DNA of 64,000 nt, from NCBI GenBank assembly GCA_036873755.1, contig JAVTVY010025329.1:1-64000 (forward strand). The letters run 5' to 3'. How positions within the stretch are numbered: the stretch's first letter is position 1; each line of letters opens with the position of its first letter. This DNA comes from Hanleya hanleyi. Lineage: Eukaryota > Mollusca > Polyplacophora > Lepidopleurida > Hanleyidae. The translations under genes and the position numbers were made by a program. A model generated the notes under the pieces. That model did no database searches, had not been told where the DNA came from, and saw only the letters and a program-made list of their open reading frames with translations. Positions 12,240 through 24,000 of the stretch are shown in pieces.

Positions 12240-13425
12240 AGTCATCAGATCTGATATTTAATATGTAGCCGTTGTCCACTAAAAAATTCCCACGTCATTA
12301 ATAGTCGGAATACAAGCGTCTAGTCTGTCATTCAATATTCAGCCGTCGTCCATTAAAGAATTTCAGTGTCCATAATCCAAAGACCTCCTCCTGCAAGACA
12401 GAAGTGGTCAGCGGGTTTCATTGATGCCAGCAAGTCATCATGATTTTCCAAAATATCAAATCCGTATCGTTGATCAGTATTCTTAATCCAATTGATATAC
12501 GTTGTAAAGTCGTTATCTATAATGTATCTCAGTCACGCCTTGATTGTGACTGTTCATATGAACACTATGAGGATCTTTTGATACATAGGTTCATACGGCC
12601 CCTAGCCCCGGGTTAAGCGGAATTAGACACAAGTTACGAAGCGTACCGCCATAGATCTTGTACGCTACGCTCGTATTTTGCTATCCGCCTGCGATATGTA
12701 TCGCCAGATTTGAGAAACTTCGAGTGGAGGCGCTTGCTGATATAGCCCTCTTTTACAGCCTTCTGCTATAATGTTTTGTGACGTTGATTAAAATCGTCAC
12801 ATTTAACACGGGATCTAGCAAATGCTACGAAGCGAGATATGGATACGCCATATGCAGTTCCCTCTGGTATATTACTGTCCAGATAGGTATAGTTTACAAT
12901 GTCAAAATTGTAATCATCTAATTCGTCGTAAAGTCGACTAGAGAGAAGGCCCGCTTCATTTTCATAGAGATATAGGTATAGATAAGATGTGCCGCTAAGG
13001 CCATTTGTAGTTTCTTCAAATCCAGTGAAGGTGGATAAATAGCCTTCACTGCGTCATTTATATAGCGATTATTCACTGCAAGAAGATCGTCTATATAGCA
13101 TCCGGTGAATGAGGAAGAACGGGCTTTGAAATAATCTGTATTTGAAAGCGTCTGCATATAGTCGTATTCATAAGAAAACAGCTATATGTCAGTCATAAGG
13201 GGTGCACAATTAGTACCCATTGGAATACCTATATGCTGTTGATATATTGTATTCGCAAATTTCACATAGATATTACAACACATATAAGGGAAGTGGGAAG
13301 AGGTGCCGACATACTGACTGCGTCACATGACTTTACAGAATAGTCTTCTGGTAAACCTATTCTAAAGCACATAGCAATATAATTAATGAGAAAATTGAGC
13401 AACTCTATAAACAAAGAAAAATCCC
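12240..13425 (-). mobile_element. Penelope-like element, copy with RT core
   Basis: The minus-strand frame 12918-13157 contains YIDDLLAVNNRYINDAVK, the reverse transcriptase active-site box (YxDD) plus its downstream block. Upstream RT sequence continues to about 13425 and is interrupted at about 13276-13377 by an insert beginning 'acaacacatataaggg'. RT C-terminal sequence lies at 12670-12840 and the 3' UTR at 12310-12650 with a perfect hairpin stem (12530-12536 with 12546-12552). A further 3'-end fragment sits at 12240-12300. Frameshifts and stops make it a pseudogene. Confidence 0.8.
13276..13377 (+). mobile_element. Family B fragment inserted in the PLE reverse transcriptase
   Basis: About 100 bp beginning 'acaacacatataagggaag' and ending near 'ttctaaagcacata' matches the ends of the family B copies at 43810 and 59540. 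PLE RT sequence resumes on both sides. Confidence 0.65.
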
Positions 13426-13439
13426 ATGCATGATGAATG

Positions 13440-13690
13440 ATGGAATTGGCGCGATATGGAAGAGGTGGGAAAAATTGACGACGTCTGGCGACTAAAAATC
13501 AACCATATGACTCGACACCTAACATTCAGACCCGAGAATTCGGTGGATTCTCGGATGTAGACTTAGTATCTCTGCCGCGCTTTTACTGCAGCTCTTCATG
13601 TGGAGACAATGAAGTATCCACACGACCCCTAGCACCAGTTTAAGCGGAATTAGATACGCTAGCTCGGGAGCTATTCTCGTACGACAGTTA
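13440..13690 (-). mobile_element. Family B (divergent PLE 3' region), copy 1
   Basis: As read on plus it carries 'gcgatatggaagaggtggga', 'gacgacgtctggcgactaaa', 'cattcagacccgagaat' and 'taagcggaattagatacgct'. The same order occurs at 26210, 26700 and 51080. The block 'taagcggaattaga' and the following segment are the reverse complement of the 3' UTR start of the main PLE copies, so B is a diverged PLE subfamily lying here on the minus strand. Confidence 0.7.
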
Positions 13691-14215
13691 GCATCAATTT
13701 TCAAATAAACATGAAACGGAATTTGAGAAAAAAATAACGGTTTCGTGCAAAAGAGTAGATCAGAGTAGAGGTCAACGGATTTCAATGAGGGTAGCAATGC
13801 ATCATAATGTTCTAAACACAAAATCATTATCATTGAGCAGTAATTTTTATCCGAATGAATTGCCACGTGGTTTTGTAGAGTATAATGTATTCCAGTCATG
13901 CTTTGATTGCGACACTTCATTTGAACACTATGGAGATGTAATTAGAGAATAACATGAGATGGTGGTGGAGAGAAACGCCGGAATACTGGCAATAAATCAG
14001 ACAAGTTACGAAAAATCTGTCGCTCTGAGCACTGTAAGCTTAGGTATCGTGTAGTGTAGGAAACAAACTGATGCATTAACTGACTTCTTTTAGGCTTACA
14101 ACTATTAGGGGAATTCTGAAGCTTCACTAATAATTTGCTAGAGATGGATTGTCCGTTGCGTGTCGTGATCGTGACGCTCAAATGAACAGCTTAGCTTCGG
14201 TTAATCTAGAAAACT
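13690..14215 (-). mobile_element. Penelope-like element, decayed 3' region
   Basis: On the minus strand the UTR blocks corresponding to 'catgctttgattgcgac' (13890 area) and 'acactatggagatgt' are recognisable. The remainder to 14215 is weakly similar. It ends the same-strand PLE cluster that starts at 11065. Confidence 0.5.
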
Positions 14216-14219
14216 ATCA

Positions 14220-14705
14220 GGTCTAAAAGGGAACTGAGCGTGATATTAAGCAGTTGAAATAATACTTTTCAGATATGAAAGTGACGACAAGAGCACAGTT
14301 ATCTCAATGATAACTGGTAACGACTCGTATACTTCAATAAGCTAGTTTACTCTCATCAGCTATATTGTGTCTATAAGGGGTATCGTTGACTTTCGTTCAA
14401 AGGAAGTCACCCCATATATTCTACAAAACCGACATTTAAAGACAAATTAGCATTCTAATCAATTGCGAATTAATAATGAAATTACTATATCCTTCAAAAC
14501 TGTCATCGATTCATTAAAAACTGCATTTTTAGCCTGTCTACTTTTCGGACTTGGGGTTTGCTTCGTTCTTTTAATATGCGATTTTGGCAGTTATCTCTAT
14601 TGCAGGAAATAATTTCAATCGGTAATACATGCGGTAAAAATCTTCGCAAAGAAATTGAATGTTCAGCGTTGAAATTGCTTTCTAAGATAGCATGTTGCAT
14701 GCACA
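14220..14705. other. No gene seen
   Basis: AT-rich sequence. Overlapping frames on both strands (14503-14749) are about 65 codons and run into the tandem repeat. They are not credible genes. Confidence 0.4.
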
Positions 14706-14707
14706 AT

Positions 14708-15259
14708 TTTTTACTGGGCCATAGAATTCTATTGTTTACTGGGCCATAGAATTCTATTGTTTACTGGGCCATAGAATTCTATTGTTTACTGGGCCATAGA
14801 ATTCTATTGTTTACTGGGCCATAGAATTCTATTGTTTACTGGGCCATAGAATTCTATTGTTTACTGGGCCATAGAATTCTATTGTTTACTGGGCCATAAA
14901 ATTCTATTGTTTACTGGGCCTGGGCCATAGAATTCTATTGTTTACTGGGCCATAGAATTCTATTGTTTACTGGGCCATAGAATTCTATTGTTTACTGGGC
15001 CATAGAATTCTATTGTTTACTGGGCCATAGAATTCTATTGTTTACTGGGCCATAGAATTCTATTGTTTACTGGGCCATAGTTCTATTGTTTACTGGGCCA
15101 TAGAATTCTATTGTTTACTGGGCCATTTCTATTGTTTACTGGGCCATAGAATTCTATTGTTTACTGGGCCATAGAATTCTATTGTTTACTGGGCCATAGA
15201 ATTCTATTGTTTACTGGGCCATAGAATTCTATTGTTTACTGGGCCATAGAATTCTATTG
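14708..15259 (+). repeat. 25 bp tandem repeat array (about 22 copies)
   Basis: The unit reads 'attgtttactgggccatag' followed by 'aattct'. Copies are nearly identical: one has 'cataaaattct' (about 14896), one junction has an extra 'tgggcc' (about 14921), and two copies are short ('catagttct' near 15077 and 'catttct' near 15125). Each unit contains GAATTC. High identity implies recent expansion. Confidence 0.97.
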
Positions 15260-15360
15260 AAATTCATGTTATATTTTAGATTTATGGTTCAATTGAAATT
15301 CGTGTTATATTTTAGATTTATGGTCCAATTGAAATTTGCGTTATATTTTAGATTGATGTT
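15257..15360 (+). repeat. 42 bp tandem repeat, about 2.5 copies
   Basis: 'ttgaaattcatgttatattt' plus 'tagatttatggt' repeats with small changes directly after the 25 bp array. Confidence 0.85.
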
Positions 15361-15496
15361 TTATATCATATTCATATAATTTTGTTTCCCTAAAGTCTGT
15401 TATTTAGGAGGATTCACCAACAACTTTGTTACATGTGAAAATAACGCAACCCCTTAAAGACGTCTTGTGCGCAATTGATATGTTCATGGTGTTCAT

Positions 15497-16048
15497 ATGA
15501 GCATTCTCACAGCGTGCCTGATATATACATCCATTTCAAACTCTTCAACAAATTTTCACGAGATTCAAGATGATATGGTCGTTCATATACGTTGCCCGCG
15601 TAATTGGACAGCTGATCCTCGTCTCTATGTGGACCATGCTAGAGCTAATGTGCTAACACATCACAATGCACATTTTATTGGAAGCAGCAATGAAGCCAGA
15701 GGGTCCGTCATATTCCTGAAAATTTGTTTCATTTATTATTCATGTAGAAAATCTGTAAAAATCATTGATATCCGCGGGCGTTGCTGGGGTAATGTCGCAT
15801 CAGCTACAGAACAGGTGTTATTCCTCATCAATATTATGTGTCATTCCTCAGATACCGTTACTGGCGGTTTTTGCCCCAGTCCTTTCCTTGAAATATTGAT
15901 GAAACTAGTTTGCACACAAATAAGACTGCATACACCTATTAGCGCCGAGGGGAAGGAGGGGTTGCCCTCTAGAGAAATAACAGATATACAGCTATATGTT
16001 TCATATGCTTCATGCTTTCCCGTCTCATTGGTACTCACAGCAGTGTGA
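15497..16048 (+). CDS. Unrecognised open reading frame, 183 codons
   Basis: This is the longest uninterrupted ATG-initiated frame in the window. The predicted product has no domain, signal peptide or repeat that I can recognise. Its composition is mixed, with scattered cysteines and no clear membrane segment. No splice sites or neighbouring exons could be tied to it, and no copy is seen elsewhere in the window. In 64 kb of six-frame sequence, a chance open frame of this size is possible. I list it because length is its only support. Confidence 0.2.
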   Translation: MSILTACLIYTSISNSSTNFHEIQDDMVVHIRCPRNWTADPRLYVDHARANVLTHHNAHFIGSSNEARGSVIFLKICFIYYSCRKSVKIIDIRGRCWGNVASATEQVLFLINIMCHSSDTVTGGFCPSPFLEILMKLVCTQIRLHTPISAEGKEGLPSREITDIQLYVSYASCFPVSLVLTAV

Positions 16049-16049
16049 A

Positions 16050-16640
16050 CACAGATATTTGATCGAAGCAGCATCATATTCCCAATACAGTATGGACTTA
16101 ACAGCATATTACTTCATCGGAAGATTTGCTTTGTTAATATAAAATAGGACAAACATCATTTGATGGCCTTGAAATTTAGATATTTTTATGCTTGTGTTGA
16201 AAATGGTTTATGCTTGTGTTGAATGTTTCAAGAAGCGAGTTGGGCAATTGGTGCTCAACCGTGTGATAAATGGAGGGCCAACACCTCTGTGTCGTATTTG
16301 CTAGATGTCTCGTATCACATCCCGCTCACAGTTCACGCTCTCCAGATATTTCATGTAATAAAACGAGACAATGCATGATTGTGAAATCTTTCGTGTACTT
16401 TCACCTGTTTTGAGAAGGTATTTGTCACACTCAATATACTCCAAGACTAGGCGGTTGTGTGGATTGATGGGGATATGAGTTCTCCATGGGCGACGGCTGG
16501 CAAATTATTTTCCACAAATGTCTGACCTGATGCTTATATCGCTTAATCTTTAATGTACCTCAAGAATAAAATTCCTCATATTTCTTCAGTCCATCTAAAT
16601 ATGCGGGATATACTTTCATGGGATGTTCTTGTCCATGACT
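16050..16640. other. No gene seen
   Basis: No convincing coding frame. The phrase 'tatgcttgtgttgaa' is repeated at about 16187 and 16208. Confidence 0.4.
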
Positions 16641-17195
16641 TTGTTTGAAATTCTCATTAGTAACATTTACGTTGCATGTGGTAAGACAATACCAACGGCA
16701 TAGGTATTCCAACGAGTTCTAATGGGGTCTTATTGTGGGCTTCTTGTATTTCTGATAGCAAACTACGAACATAACGTGCAAGATCTCTGGCATTACGTTC
16801 CGTAACTTGTATTTAATTCCGATTAACACGGGGCTAGGGGGCCGAACGAACTCATGTATTCATATGGGCATGGTGTTTATATGAACAGACACAATCAAAG
16901 CCGGACTAAGATACATCATACTCTAGATAGTGACATTACAACGAAACTCATATGGAATAAGAATACTGATCAGCGATACAGATTTGAAATATTTGGTACA
17001 TCATGACGTCTCGCCGGCATCAATGAAAATTGTTGACCGCTTCTCTCTTGCAGGAAACTAGCCTATTTTTATGTATACTATGATTTAGTGTTTCTTTAAT
17101 TTGGTGCTATTGCTGTTATTTGAATTAGGTCTTTGGATTATGGGCCTGAAAATGCTTTAATTGACCAAGGCTGAAGTTTAAATGACGGACTATGT
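16640..17195 (+). mobile_element. Penelope-like element, 5'-truncated copy
   Basis: RT remnants ('caacggcataggtattccaa') lead into the junction 'cgtgcaagatctctggc', then the full 3' UTR: 'aattccgattaacacgggg', 'aagaatactgatcagcgata', 'gttgaccgcttctctcttgc', 'aggtctttggattatgg' and a decayed 'atgacggactatg' end. The hairpin stem is partly decayed here. Confidence 0.8.
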
Positions 17196-17227
17196 ATCGG
17201 TCTCAAAGCGAGTGCGCTGTGACGTGC

Positions 17228-17272
17228 CAGTTATCACTGCATCGGTTATCGCTGCATCAGTTATCACTGCAT
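17228..17272 (+). repeat. 15 bp repeat, three copies
   Basis: The unit 'agttatcactgcatc' occurs three times in direct tandem with one or two changes. Confidence 0.8.
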
Positions 17273-17599
17273 AAAATACCTTGATGTGGTAGCATAGGGA
17301 GAAGGCAAATCGACTAACCAGACATTTGTAGGCGTGATTCAGAGCAGAGAACGCGCCTCACTGCGCCTTCCTTTTGTGACCCATATCGGAAAGCCCCGAT
17401 TGTGCTTTGCTGTTGGCAGACATATCTGTTCTTGTATGATACGACTTTATGTAGAAATTTTAAAAATATGGAAAATTCCAGTCCCCCATTGCTACACAGA
17501 CCGATCTTCTTATTTGGGTTAATCCCTGTATATATGATCCTGATCCACGAAGGCTATATATTCACCATTTCGGGATATGAAGGAAAGTTCCTATAGTTC

Positions 17600-18060
17600 A
17601 AATGAGATATCATATCAGGACCTATCTATACAGATAAAACGGCTGTCTCTCACATCGACTCCACGACATGGTTAACTATCCATTCATAGAAAGTATTATA
17701 ATATCCCGGAAGAGCATGTATAGGCTGCTATTTAGGCCGTGAATATATTTCGCCTATTACTAAATGCTAACTTCTGCGCAGAAACCAATTGCATAAACCG
17801 ATTCGACAAGGCTATAACGACTTCACTCGATGTCTCTCAAATTTGGTGATGAAAATCGTAATCGTTTGTAACTTGTTTCTAATTCCGGTTAGGGACCGTA
17901 TGGAATGCTCAAGAAAACCATTAAGAAATACATTTGGGTAAAAGAATACACAACAGCAATACACATTTGAGGATAGTAACATCATGATCTCTAGCCGGCA
18001 TCATTGAAGCATGTTGACCAATTCTCCCTTGCAAGAAAATAAATTGTATTCATATGACTG
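17600..18060 (+). mobile_element. Penelope-like element, decayed copy within a local duplication
   Basis: RT-derived sequence lies at 17600-17850, including the segment for 'caggacctatctatacag' and 'ctctcacatcgactccacga', followed by the UTR 'taattccggttagggaccg' and 'gccggcatcattgaa'. The similar but not identical copy at 21650-22240 heads the second copy of the local duplication. Confidence 0.7.
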
Positions 18061-18745
18061 GGTTGTGACTGGTTGTCATATGTTGGATGTGTTATATGTT
18101 GTATCTTGTCCTAGATCGTGCTCGTGGAATTATTTGTGTATTCTGGGTTCCTTCCCACAATAAAAACCATCAGGTATGTATGTATAAAAATTCTTGTTTC
18201 AGTAGAAAGTTGGCTGACAGCTACGTCGAATATCGGAGAGAAATACCACTTGAACAGCCAAACTATCATGTATCCCCCATTGCAGCCGTGTTTTAACTTC
18301 ACGACCCTTTATTAAGGCGGAGTGATTACATGTACATAGGGTGGGTTATTACATGTATGGACTATTTGTTTTAAAGTTCTTCCATTTCACAGGACCTTGG
18401 ACAATTCGTGTCCATTACTAAATCCCACGTGTCCCATACCGGTACATATTCTTGGAAACCTGCTCAACGTACGTGTCAGAAGAACACTTCGTAGTTGGTT
18501 CTTGTGGTTCTTCTCTTCGACATAAGTATGACAAGCTGCCACAGTAATTATTCCACGATTGATTCTGTCCACATTCCACCCTTTCCTTTCGGTGACTGTA
18601 TTGATTTTCACACCTGTTCGCTGCACCTAGACACTGCAAAGGACGGCGAAGAACGTTCGTAAAGTGCGAAGAGCCCTGAGCGGACCCCTCTTGGCTTGCG
18701 ATTTTTAGAAGCTTTTAACCCAGCTGTCAAATACATGCATTATAT
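17600..18745 (+). repeat. Local duplication, copy 1
   Basis: Ordered similarity to 21650-23645. Both contain a PLE tail, then 'gtcctagatcgtg' / 'gtcttagatcgtg', 'ttggctgacagctacgtcg' / 'ttggcttaaagctacgccg', 'aaggcggagtgattacat' / 'aaggcagagtgattacat', 'aaatcccacgtgtcccata' / 'aaatcccacatgtcccata', and 'acctgttcgctgcacctag' / 'acctgtttgctgcaggtgg'. Identity by eye is roughly 70-75%. Confidence 0.8.
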
Positions 18746-19590
18746 GAAGACGTGACCTAATGGCACGTTATGGTTTCTTTGTGAGAGTGATATTTACGCA
18801 TAGTCCCTCGATACCTTACCAGAGTGTTAGTTTTTACATCTTGGTCATGGAAATGGGATAAATGATCTTAGAATCGAGTTCGACATCCGTAAAGACAACT
18901 GACCATTCCTATTTATCCCGCTTCAGACAAAGACATCCACTGAAAATTACCGATCACGTTCACATGGGCGTCCGATATTTTTCCATCCACCGCAGTAGAT
19001 TGTAATTAGTTTAATTCCTTTATAGTCGATCCAGTTGCAAAGCATATTTGGGGGGGTCTGTGTGAAATGTATTGGGGGGGTCAAAAAGAGTTATTATTAG
19101 TGAGGGGGTGTGGACTACAATTTTATTATGGGGGGAGGGTATTCTTTGCCTCAGAAATATATTAGGGGGGAGGGGGGTCGGTAAAAAAAAAGAATTTACC
19201 CGGCGGGGTACATTTAGAAAACCATCCACGGGGGGGTGCGTTTTAAAATTGCAATGGCCCTTTCGCGTCCATCACTCGTCGGTCTTCATTTTGAATATTT
19301 AAACAAGTTAATATGTAATAAAGGTGAGCTTTAGGCAGTTGCAGTTCTAAACTAGACAGCATTGAATTTGTGAACAGTTCCTATTACATCGTAATCATAG
19401 ATATCGGACGCTAATGGATATTGCAAACGTGTGACTTCACATGCAGTTTCTGTTTCATGAGCAACAACAACATCTGGCCTAAGTTGTTTACAACCTATTC
19501 TTTCACCTCAAATTCTTCATTAGATTTTTAGAAAAGTTCCTCAACGGGATGAATTAGTTACATCGGTTTTCAGCGACCCATTTTATCGAA
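18746..19590. other. No gene; G-rich tract at 19048-19237
   Basis: The stretch 19048-19237 contains at least six runs of six or more G on the plus strand. The overlapping open frames there come from this biased composition. Nothing else is recognised. Confidence 0.45.
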
Positions 19591-19755
19591 ACATACGGGT
19601 CAATACAATATATATTGGGCTCAGCTATAAAATATAAATTTTATAGCTTATAAATTTAAAAATATATATTTTAGTCCCCATAGATTTTTCGGCTGATGCC
19701 TCGCCCAATATTAATTTTTAATGTCCCTATATATTTCTGTATTGAGTCACTGACA
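19591..19755. repeat. AT-rich imperfect inverted repeat
   Basis: 'gtcaatacaatatatattgg' with 'ggctcagc' on the left is mirrored on the right by 'gctgatgcctcgcccaata' and 'atatatttctgtattgag'. The centre holds the palindrome 'ctataaaatataaatttt' with 'atag'. It resembles a small foldback element, but no target duplication was identified. Confidence 0.5.
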
Positions 19756-19909
19756 AACCGTGTAACTGATCATATCAGCCCTTCGAGCACAACAGCTTTC
19801 CTCTCTTTTTGAAAACAGATGCACGGTTCCAAAACGTCGCGTTTCAATGTCATAATAAACCAGCTGATACGTTCTGATACGTCCTTTCATAAACATACTC
19901 TCTCAGGTC

Positions 19910-20062
19910 GTGACTGAAACTGGAACACATCATACTCCCATTATTCCACGTGATCATAGAATATGTAAATTATGTCATACTGGTGCGGTAGAGGATGAAA
20001 TGGACTTCACTCTTCACTGTTCCCATTATTATGTTCTAAGAGCCGAATTATTTTGTGAGCTC
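19910..20062 (+). pseudogene. LINE reverse transcriptase C-terminal fragment
   Basis: The plus-strand frame starting at 19910 reads H-T-P-I-I-P-R-D-H-R, then C-K-L-C, then VEDEMDFTLHCSHYYVLRAE. The pattern R-x-C-x2-C, VEDE-x-F, C-x3-Y-x2-LR is the cysteine box near the C-terminus of many non-LTR retrotransposon polymerases (CR1/Jockey-like groups). Only about 50 residues survive. The frame then runs into non-coding tail sequence at 20062. No other part of the polymerase is visible upstream, so this is a 5'-truncated relic. Confidence 0.75.
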
Positions 20063-20640
20063 ATTGCTGTCGTTGCCATGTACGTCCGTACGTCCGTCCG
20101 TCCGTTAACGCATTTTAGGCAAAACCGCTTGAGATACAACCACCAAATTTTCAACACTTATTTATCTAGTGCTAAGTCAGACGCCTATTGAAAGTGGCTT
20201 CCCTCGGTCCATATTTTACAGAGTTCTGCCCCTTTACAGATATATTAATTTCTATTCCAGTCCTACATGTATATGCCTGAATGTAACCAACTATATCTGC
20301 AGAACTGTGTTCGGTATAGCTACTATATTTTGGAAACTTATTTATATTGATGTATTCTACAAGCCAACAAAGGATAACCCGCCTCGGCTTATGGAGTTAT
20401 GCCTCTTTCGGATGTAATAATCTCCAATTTTGTTATCTGTAGCTGAATGTACAAGTTAAATCTGCAGATCCCTGTTCGGTACAGCTTATTCGTCTCGGTT
20501 CTTATTTTACAGAGTGCTAAGTCAGACGCCTATCGAAAGTGGCTCCCCTCGACCCATATTTTACAGAGTTATGCCCCTTTACAGATATATAATTTTCTAT
20601 TTCTGTCCTATATGCCTGAATGTACTACTGGTATATCTTG
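20063..20640 (+). repeat. LINE tail region with internal repeats
   Basis: A '(gtcc)n'-type tract lies at 20088-20105. The block 'agtgctaagtcagacgccta' plus 'ttttacagagtt' and 'tgcccctttacagatatat' occurs at 20169-20245 and again at 20514-20592. These look like partial duplications of a retroelement tail. Confidence 0.6.
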
Positions 20641-21649
20641 ATCATCCCACATAGAACTATCACTTCCCTAAGTCACACTACACATGGGTCACAATCACTC
20701 GGGGAAAGCCGAGGGGTTTTGATTAGATCATGCAATCTCATGTTCTACTCTGACTCCAATCGATCAGTTTGATGTTATAATGAGAAACAATTATTCTCCA
20801 CTTAGTGAACTATCTGTACATATATCTGTAAGGTTTTTCAAGCCCGCTCAGAAGCACTCCAACGGGATATGTCTTAATTCTATATTGTTGAGTACTGGTG
20901 AATATGAAGTGTCCACAACAATATGATAATATTAGTATTTTATACTGATCTTGGCACAGTAGAACAATATTAGGGATTATACCATTGTTCTCTTATTTAT
21001 TGCTTATTTCTGATGATGTTGCAATATGTGTTACTCATGTATTTGCTCGGTCAGTAATAGGTGTATTGCAAATAAATTCAAATTCAAATCAACAAAGGAT
21101 GCCACAATGTTACCCAGGATCCTCACGTTGGAAAGTTCCCCATGACGTTCCAGAACTACATCAATTTCCATGAATGGCATGGTCACGCCACTCGTTTTGA
21201 AAACGGATGTGCATAGAAATGCCTCTAAACGCATTCCCAACATCCAGCAATCTCCTGGTTTCTATTGCATATAACTTTCGTCTAATCGGCTACAGGAATG
21301 ATCTCTGCTCCACCAATGTAGAACGGAAAGAATAGTTCATATGACTCTATGATCTTCCACTGATTTGGCGTCTTGATTGTCATGGATCGTCAGCGCGTGA
21401 TCGGTAATGCATGAACGATTTAATTTATGTCATAATTGAAACGTATACTGGCATGGTTGGCAAAACTGCATAGATAGAAACTAAACTGTGTGACATGCTT
21501 CGCGTAATACACAGCGCGCATAATAATGTAACAGCTCATTACATGAGCCTGTGGGTGAGATTAGATTTGAAGCACTTTTTAAAAAGTGGAAAATGGATCC
21601 ACGCTTAATGAATGGGTAATCAGGTCTCATAATGCACGGGAATCTTTTA
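20641..21649. other. No gene seen
   Basis: Short open frames only, with no domain or repeat recognised. Confidence 0.4.
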
Positions 21650-22240
21650 TCTAGGAACGGCGAATACCTCCACGACTCCACTCCACGACACGACGTCAAC
21701 TCTTGGACAGTAATATCCCGGAAGGACCTGTTTATGGCGTGTACATATCTCGCCTAGTTGCTGACAATATATGATGGTGTAGAAACCATTTGTAAAAACT
21801 GATTCGACAAGGCTACAACGACTTCAACCAACGTTGCTCGAAAGATCAAAATCGCTCACATTAAAAGATCTGTGGCGGTTCGTTTTGTTACTTGTGTCTA
21901 ATTCCGGCTAGAACAACATGTAACCCATTATATTCATGATCTTTAACTAAACCGACACAATAACAGACTGACACAAGGTATCCAGAGAACGACTTGGAGA
22001 TATATTTGGCAAAAAGAATACAGATCATTGAATATCATCTCTTGTCAGCGTCATTGAAACCTGCTGACTGTATCACTCTGGCAAGGAAATACATTTTATT
22101 GGTATTTTTTTTTACTTTGTGCCTTTTTGCAGCTTGGTGCTTATATTGTCTTAAGAAATCGTAATTTCGTTTATAGACCCAGAGATTCTTCGTGGACGAG
22201 GACTGGATACTGAACGTGGGATATGGCGCTTGTAATGAAG
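21650..22240 (+). mobile_element. Penelope-like element, decayed copy
   Basis: 'cttggacagtaatatcccgg' and 'ggcgtgtacatatctcgcct' correspond to the RT segment LDSNIP-x-GPAYGVYTSRL. RT tail and 3' UTR blocks follow ('ttgtgtctaattccggcta', 'cattgaaacctgctgac'). Many indels. Confidence 0.75.
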
Positions 22241-23645
22241 AGTTTTATCTGGAACTTCTCCATTACAGCCAGATTTGAATCTGACCGTATGGTTTGGGCT
22301 CGGCCATATGTTACATAATGTAGGAGATGTTATGTGTTGTTTCTCGTCTTAGATCGTGTGTATGAATGTCCTTCTTTTAGTAGAAGTTTGGCTTAAAGCT
22401 ACGCCGGATATCGAAAGTGGAGATGGGTATGATTATTACAGTGAAACATCTATTCTGTTAAATTAACAGAAAGTTTGTTTGAAATCTGTCCGAGATTCTA
22501 TTATATTTAGAAGTCGGCGTATACACACAAGGCAATTTTATGGACAACAACGTCTTCATACTTTCGGCTTGTTTAACGATAGTGAATTAGTTTGTATTAG
22601 CTTTAAACGGACGGAAGTATCTCCAACGAAACGTCAGCTTCAGAGCAATACATAAGCTCTTGCTAAAATTTCATTCTAAAACAACCCAAACTCTTGTCTC
22701 TTACAGAAAAAATAACTTAGTTGAACAGAATGGGTTTTCAGCTAACCAGTATTTGAAATACAACGCAAAAATATATCGTGAACTTCGTCTCACTCATTCC
22801 GCGATATAGTCTTTTGAAGACGATTGTCCCTTTCTTCTGTTTAATTATGTCTATAGATATTCAATGCAATTTTGAATTGTAATTTCTCAAACACATCAGC
22901 ATTATTTCGACTAATCTACAAGCACCCTTCTTGTGTGCTTAAGTGTGATAAATGTGTGAGTGCATGTTGTAGATATCATTGTTTGCTGCTTGATAGATGG
23001 AAGTCAGAATTGGTAAACCCACATTTCTAGTGTCTGATTTTAGTCGACTGAGTTTGTCGTTCTCTTGCTCACACACGGCATTGAGATAGCAGGGTATTGT
23101 TTCTACCGAATTGTCATATTCACATTCATGATTCGCTCACTCCCCTCCAGACAACCTAAAGTAGATGAGAGGCAATTAAGCATGACAATAAATCTCCTAT
23201 TACAGCCGTTTTCCCGCGGCCCTTCATTAAGGCAGAGTGATTACATCAGATCTGTGCTTACATATCAGCTATCTGTTTAGAAGTTCTTCCTTTTCGTGGC
23301 GACCTGAAACAGTTCCGGCCCATTACAAAATCCCACATGTCCCATATCGGTACCTTGGAAACCTGAACAACTTATAATATTAGCAGACCACATCGCAGTT
23401 TACGACGCACAAAATTTCTCTTCGACCAAAGGCGGTACAGCAATAGCTCCAGCTTAATCCTAACCACAGTCCACCTCAATCTTTTAATCAGTATATTCTC
23501 ACCTGTTTGCTGCAGGTGGACACTCCAAAGTTGAGACCTGGACGGATTCTACCTGTATGCATGTAGGATCCATGGATCCCTTCTTTGTCCGCTATCTGAA
23601 GAAGGCTTTCACTCTACTGTCAAATGAAGAGGTTGCCCAATGCTT
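21650..23645 (+). repeat. Local duplication, copy 2
   Basis: Counterpart of 17600-18745. Relative to copy 1 it carries about 770 bp of extra sequence, roughly 22420-23190, between the block near 'gccggatatcgaaag' and the block 'cctattacagccg'. No inverted termini were seen on the extra segment. Confidence 0.75.
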
Positions 23646-23721
23646 TTATGCTATATATACTGTTCTGTATGAGAGGGACATATACATGTGACGAAGATAC
23701 AGTGTAGCCTAGGCCTCAGAT

Positions 23722-23762
23722 TCAACAATCAGTATTCAGCCGTCGCCCACAAAGAATTAAAG
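23722..23762 (-). mobile_element. Penelope-like 3'-end fragment
   Basis: 'cagtattcagccgtcgccca' plus 'caaagaatt' matches, in reverse complement, the segment just upstream of the PLE 3' terminus. Confidence 0.6.
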
Positions 23763-24000
23763 TTACGATATTTTCTTAGCAAGAATTCACAGCAGGCATA
23801 AAATGAAATTTAAAACAGGTCTCTCGATGCCTAACAAGTGTGTTAGTGTTTCCCTTATAGTTATGTGAATTATCAAATTTTAAACTCAATTCAGTCAAGC
23901 CAATTCATCAAACAATGATTTTTGACATCCGTAAAGGAAATCCTACTCTAGTTTACACCAAGAATTGCCTAATTTTGGTTATCTTATGCTAGTTCATAAT

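Noticed and set aside
16900..17060. Hammerhead ribozyme in the PLE 3' UTR
   Set aside because: Some PLEs carry hammerheads, and 'ctgatcagcgatacgg' invited a check, but the required CUGAUGA, GAAA and three-stem arrangement is not present.
19048..19237. Overlapping glycine/proline-rich frames in the G-rich tract
   Set aside because: Composition alone explains them, and both strands are open at once.
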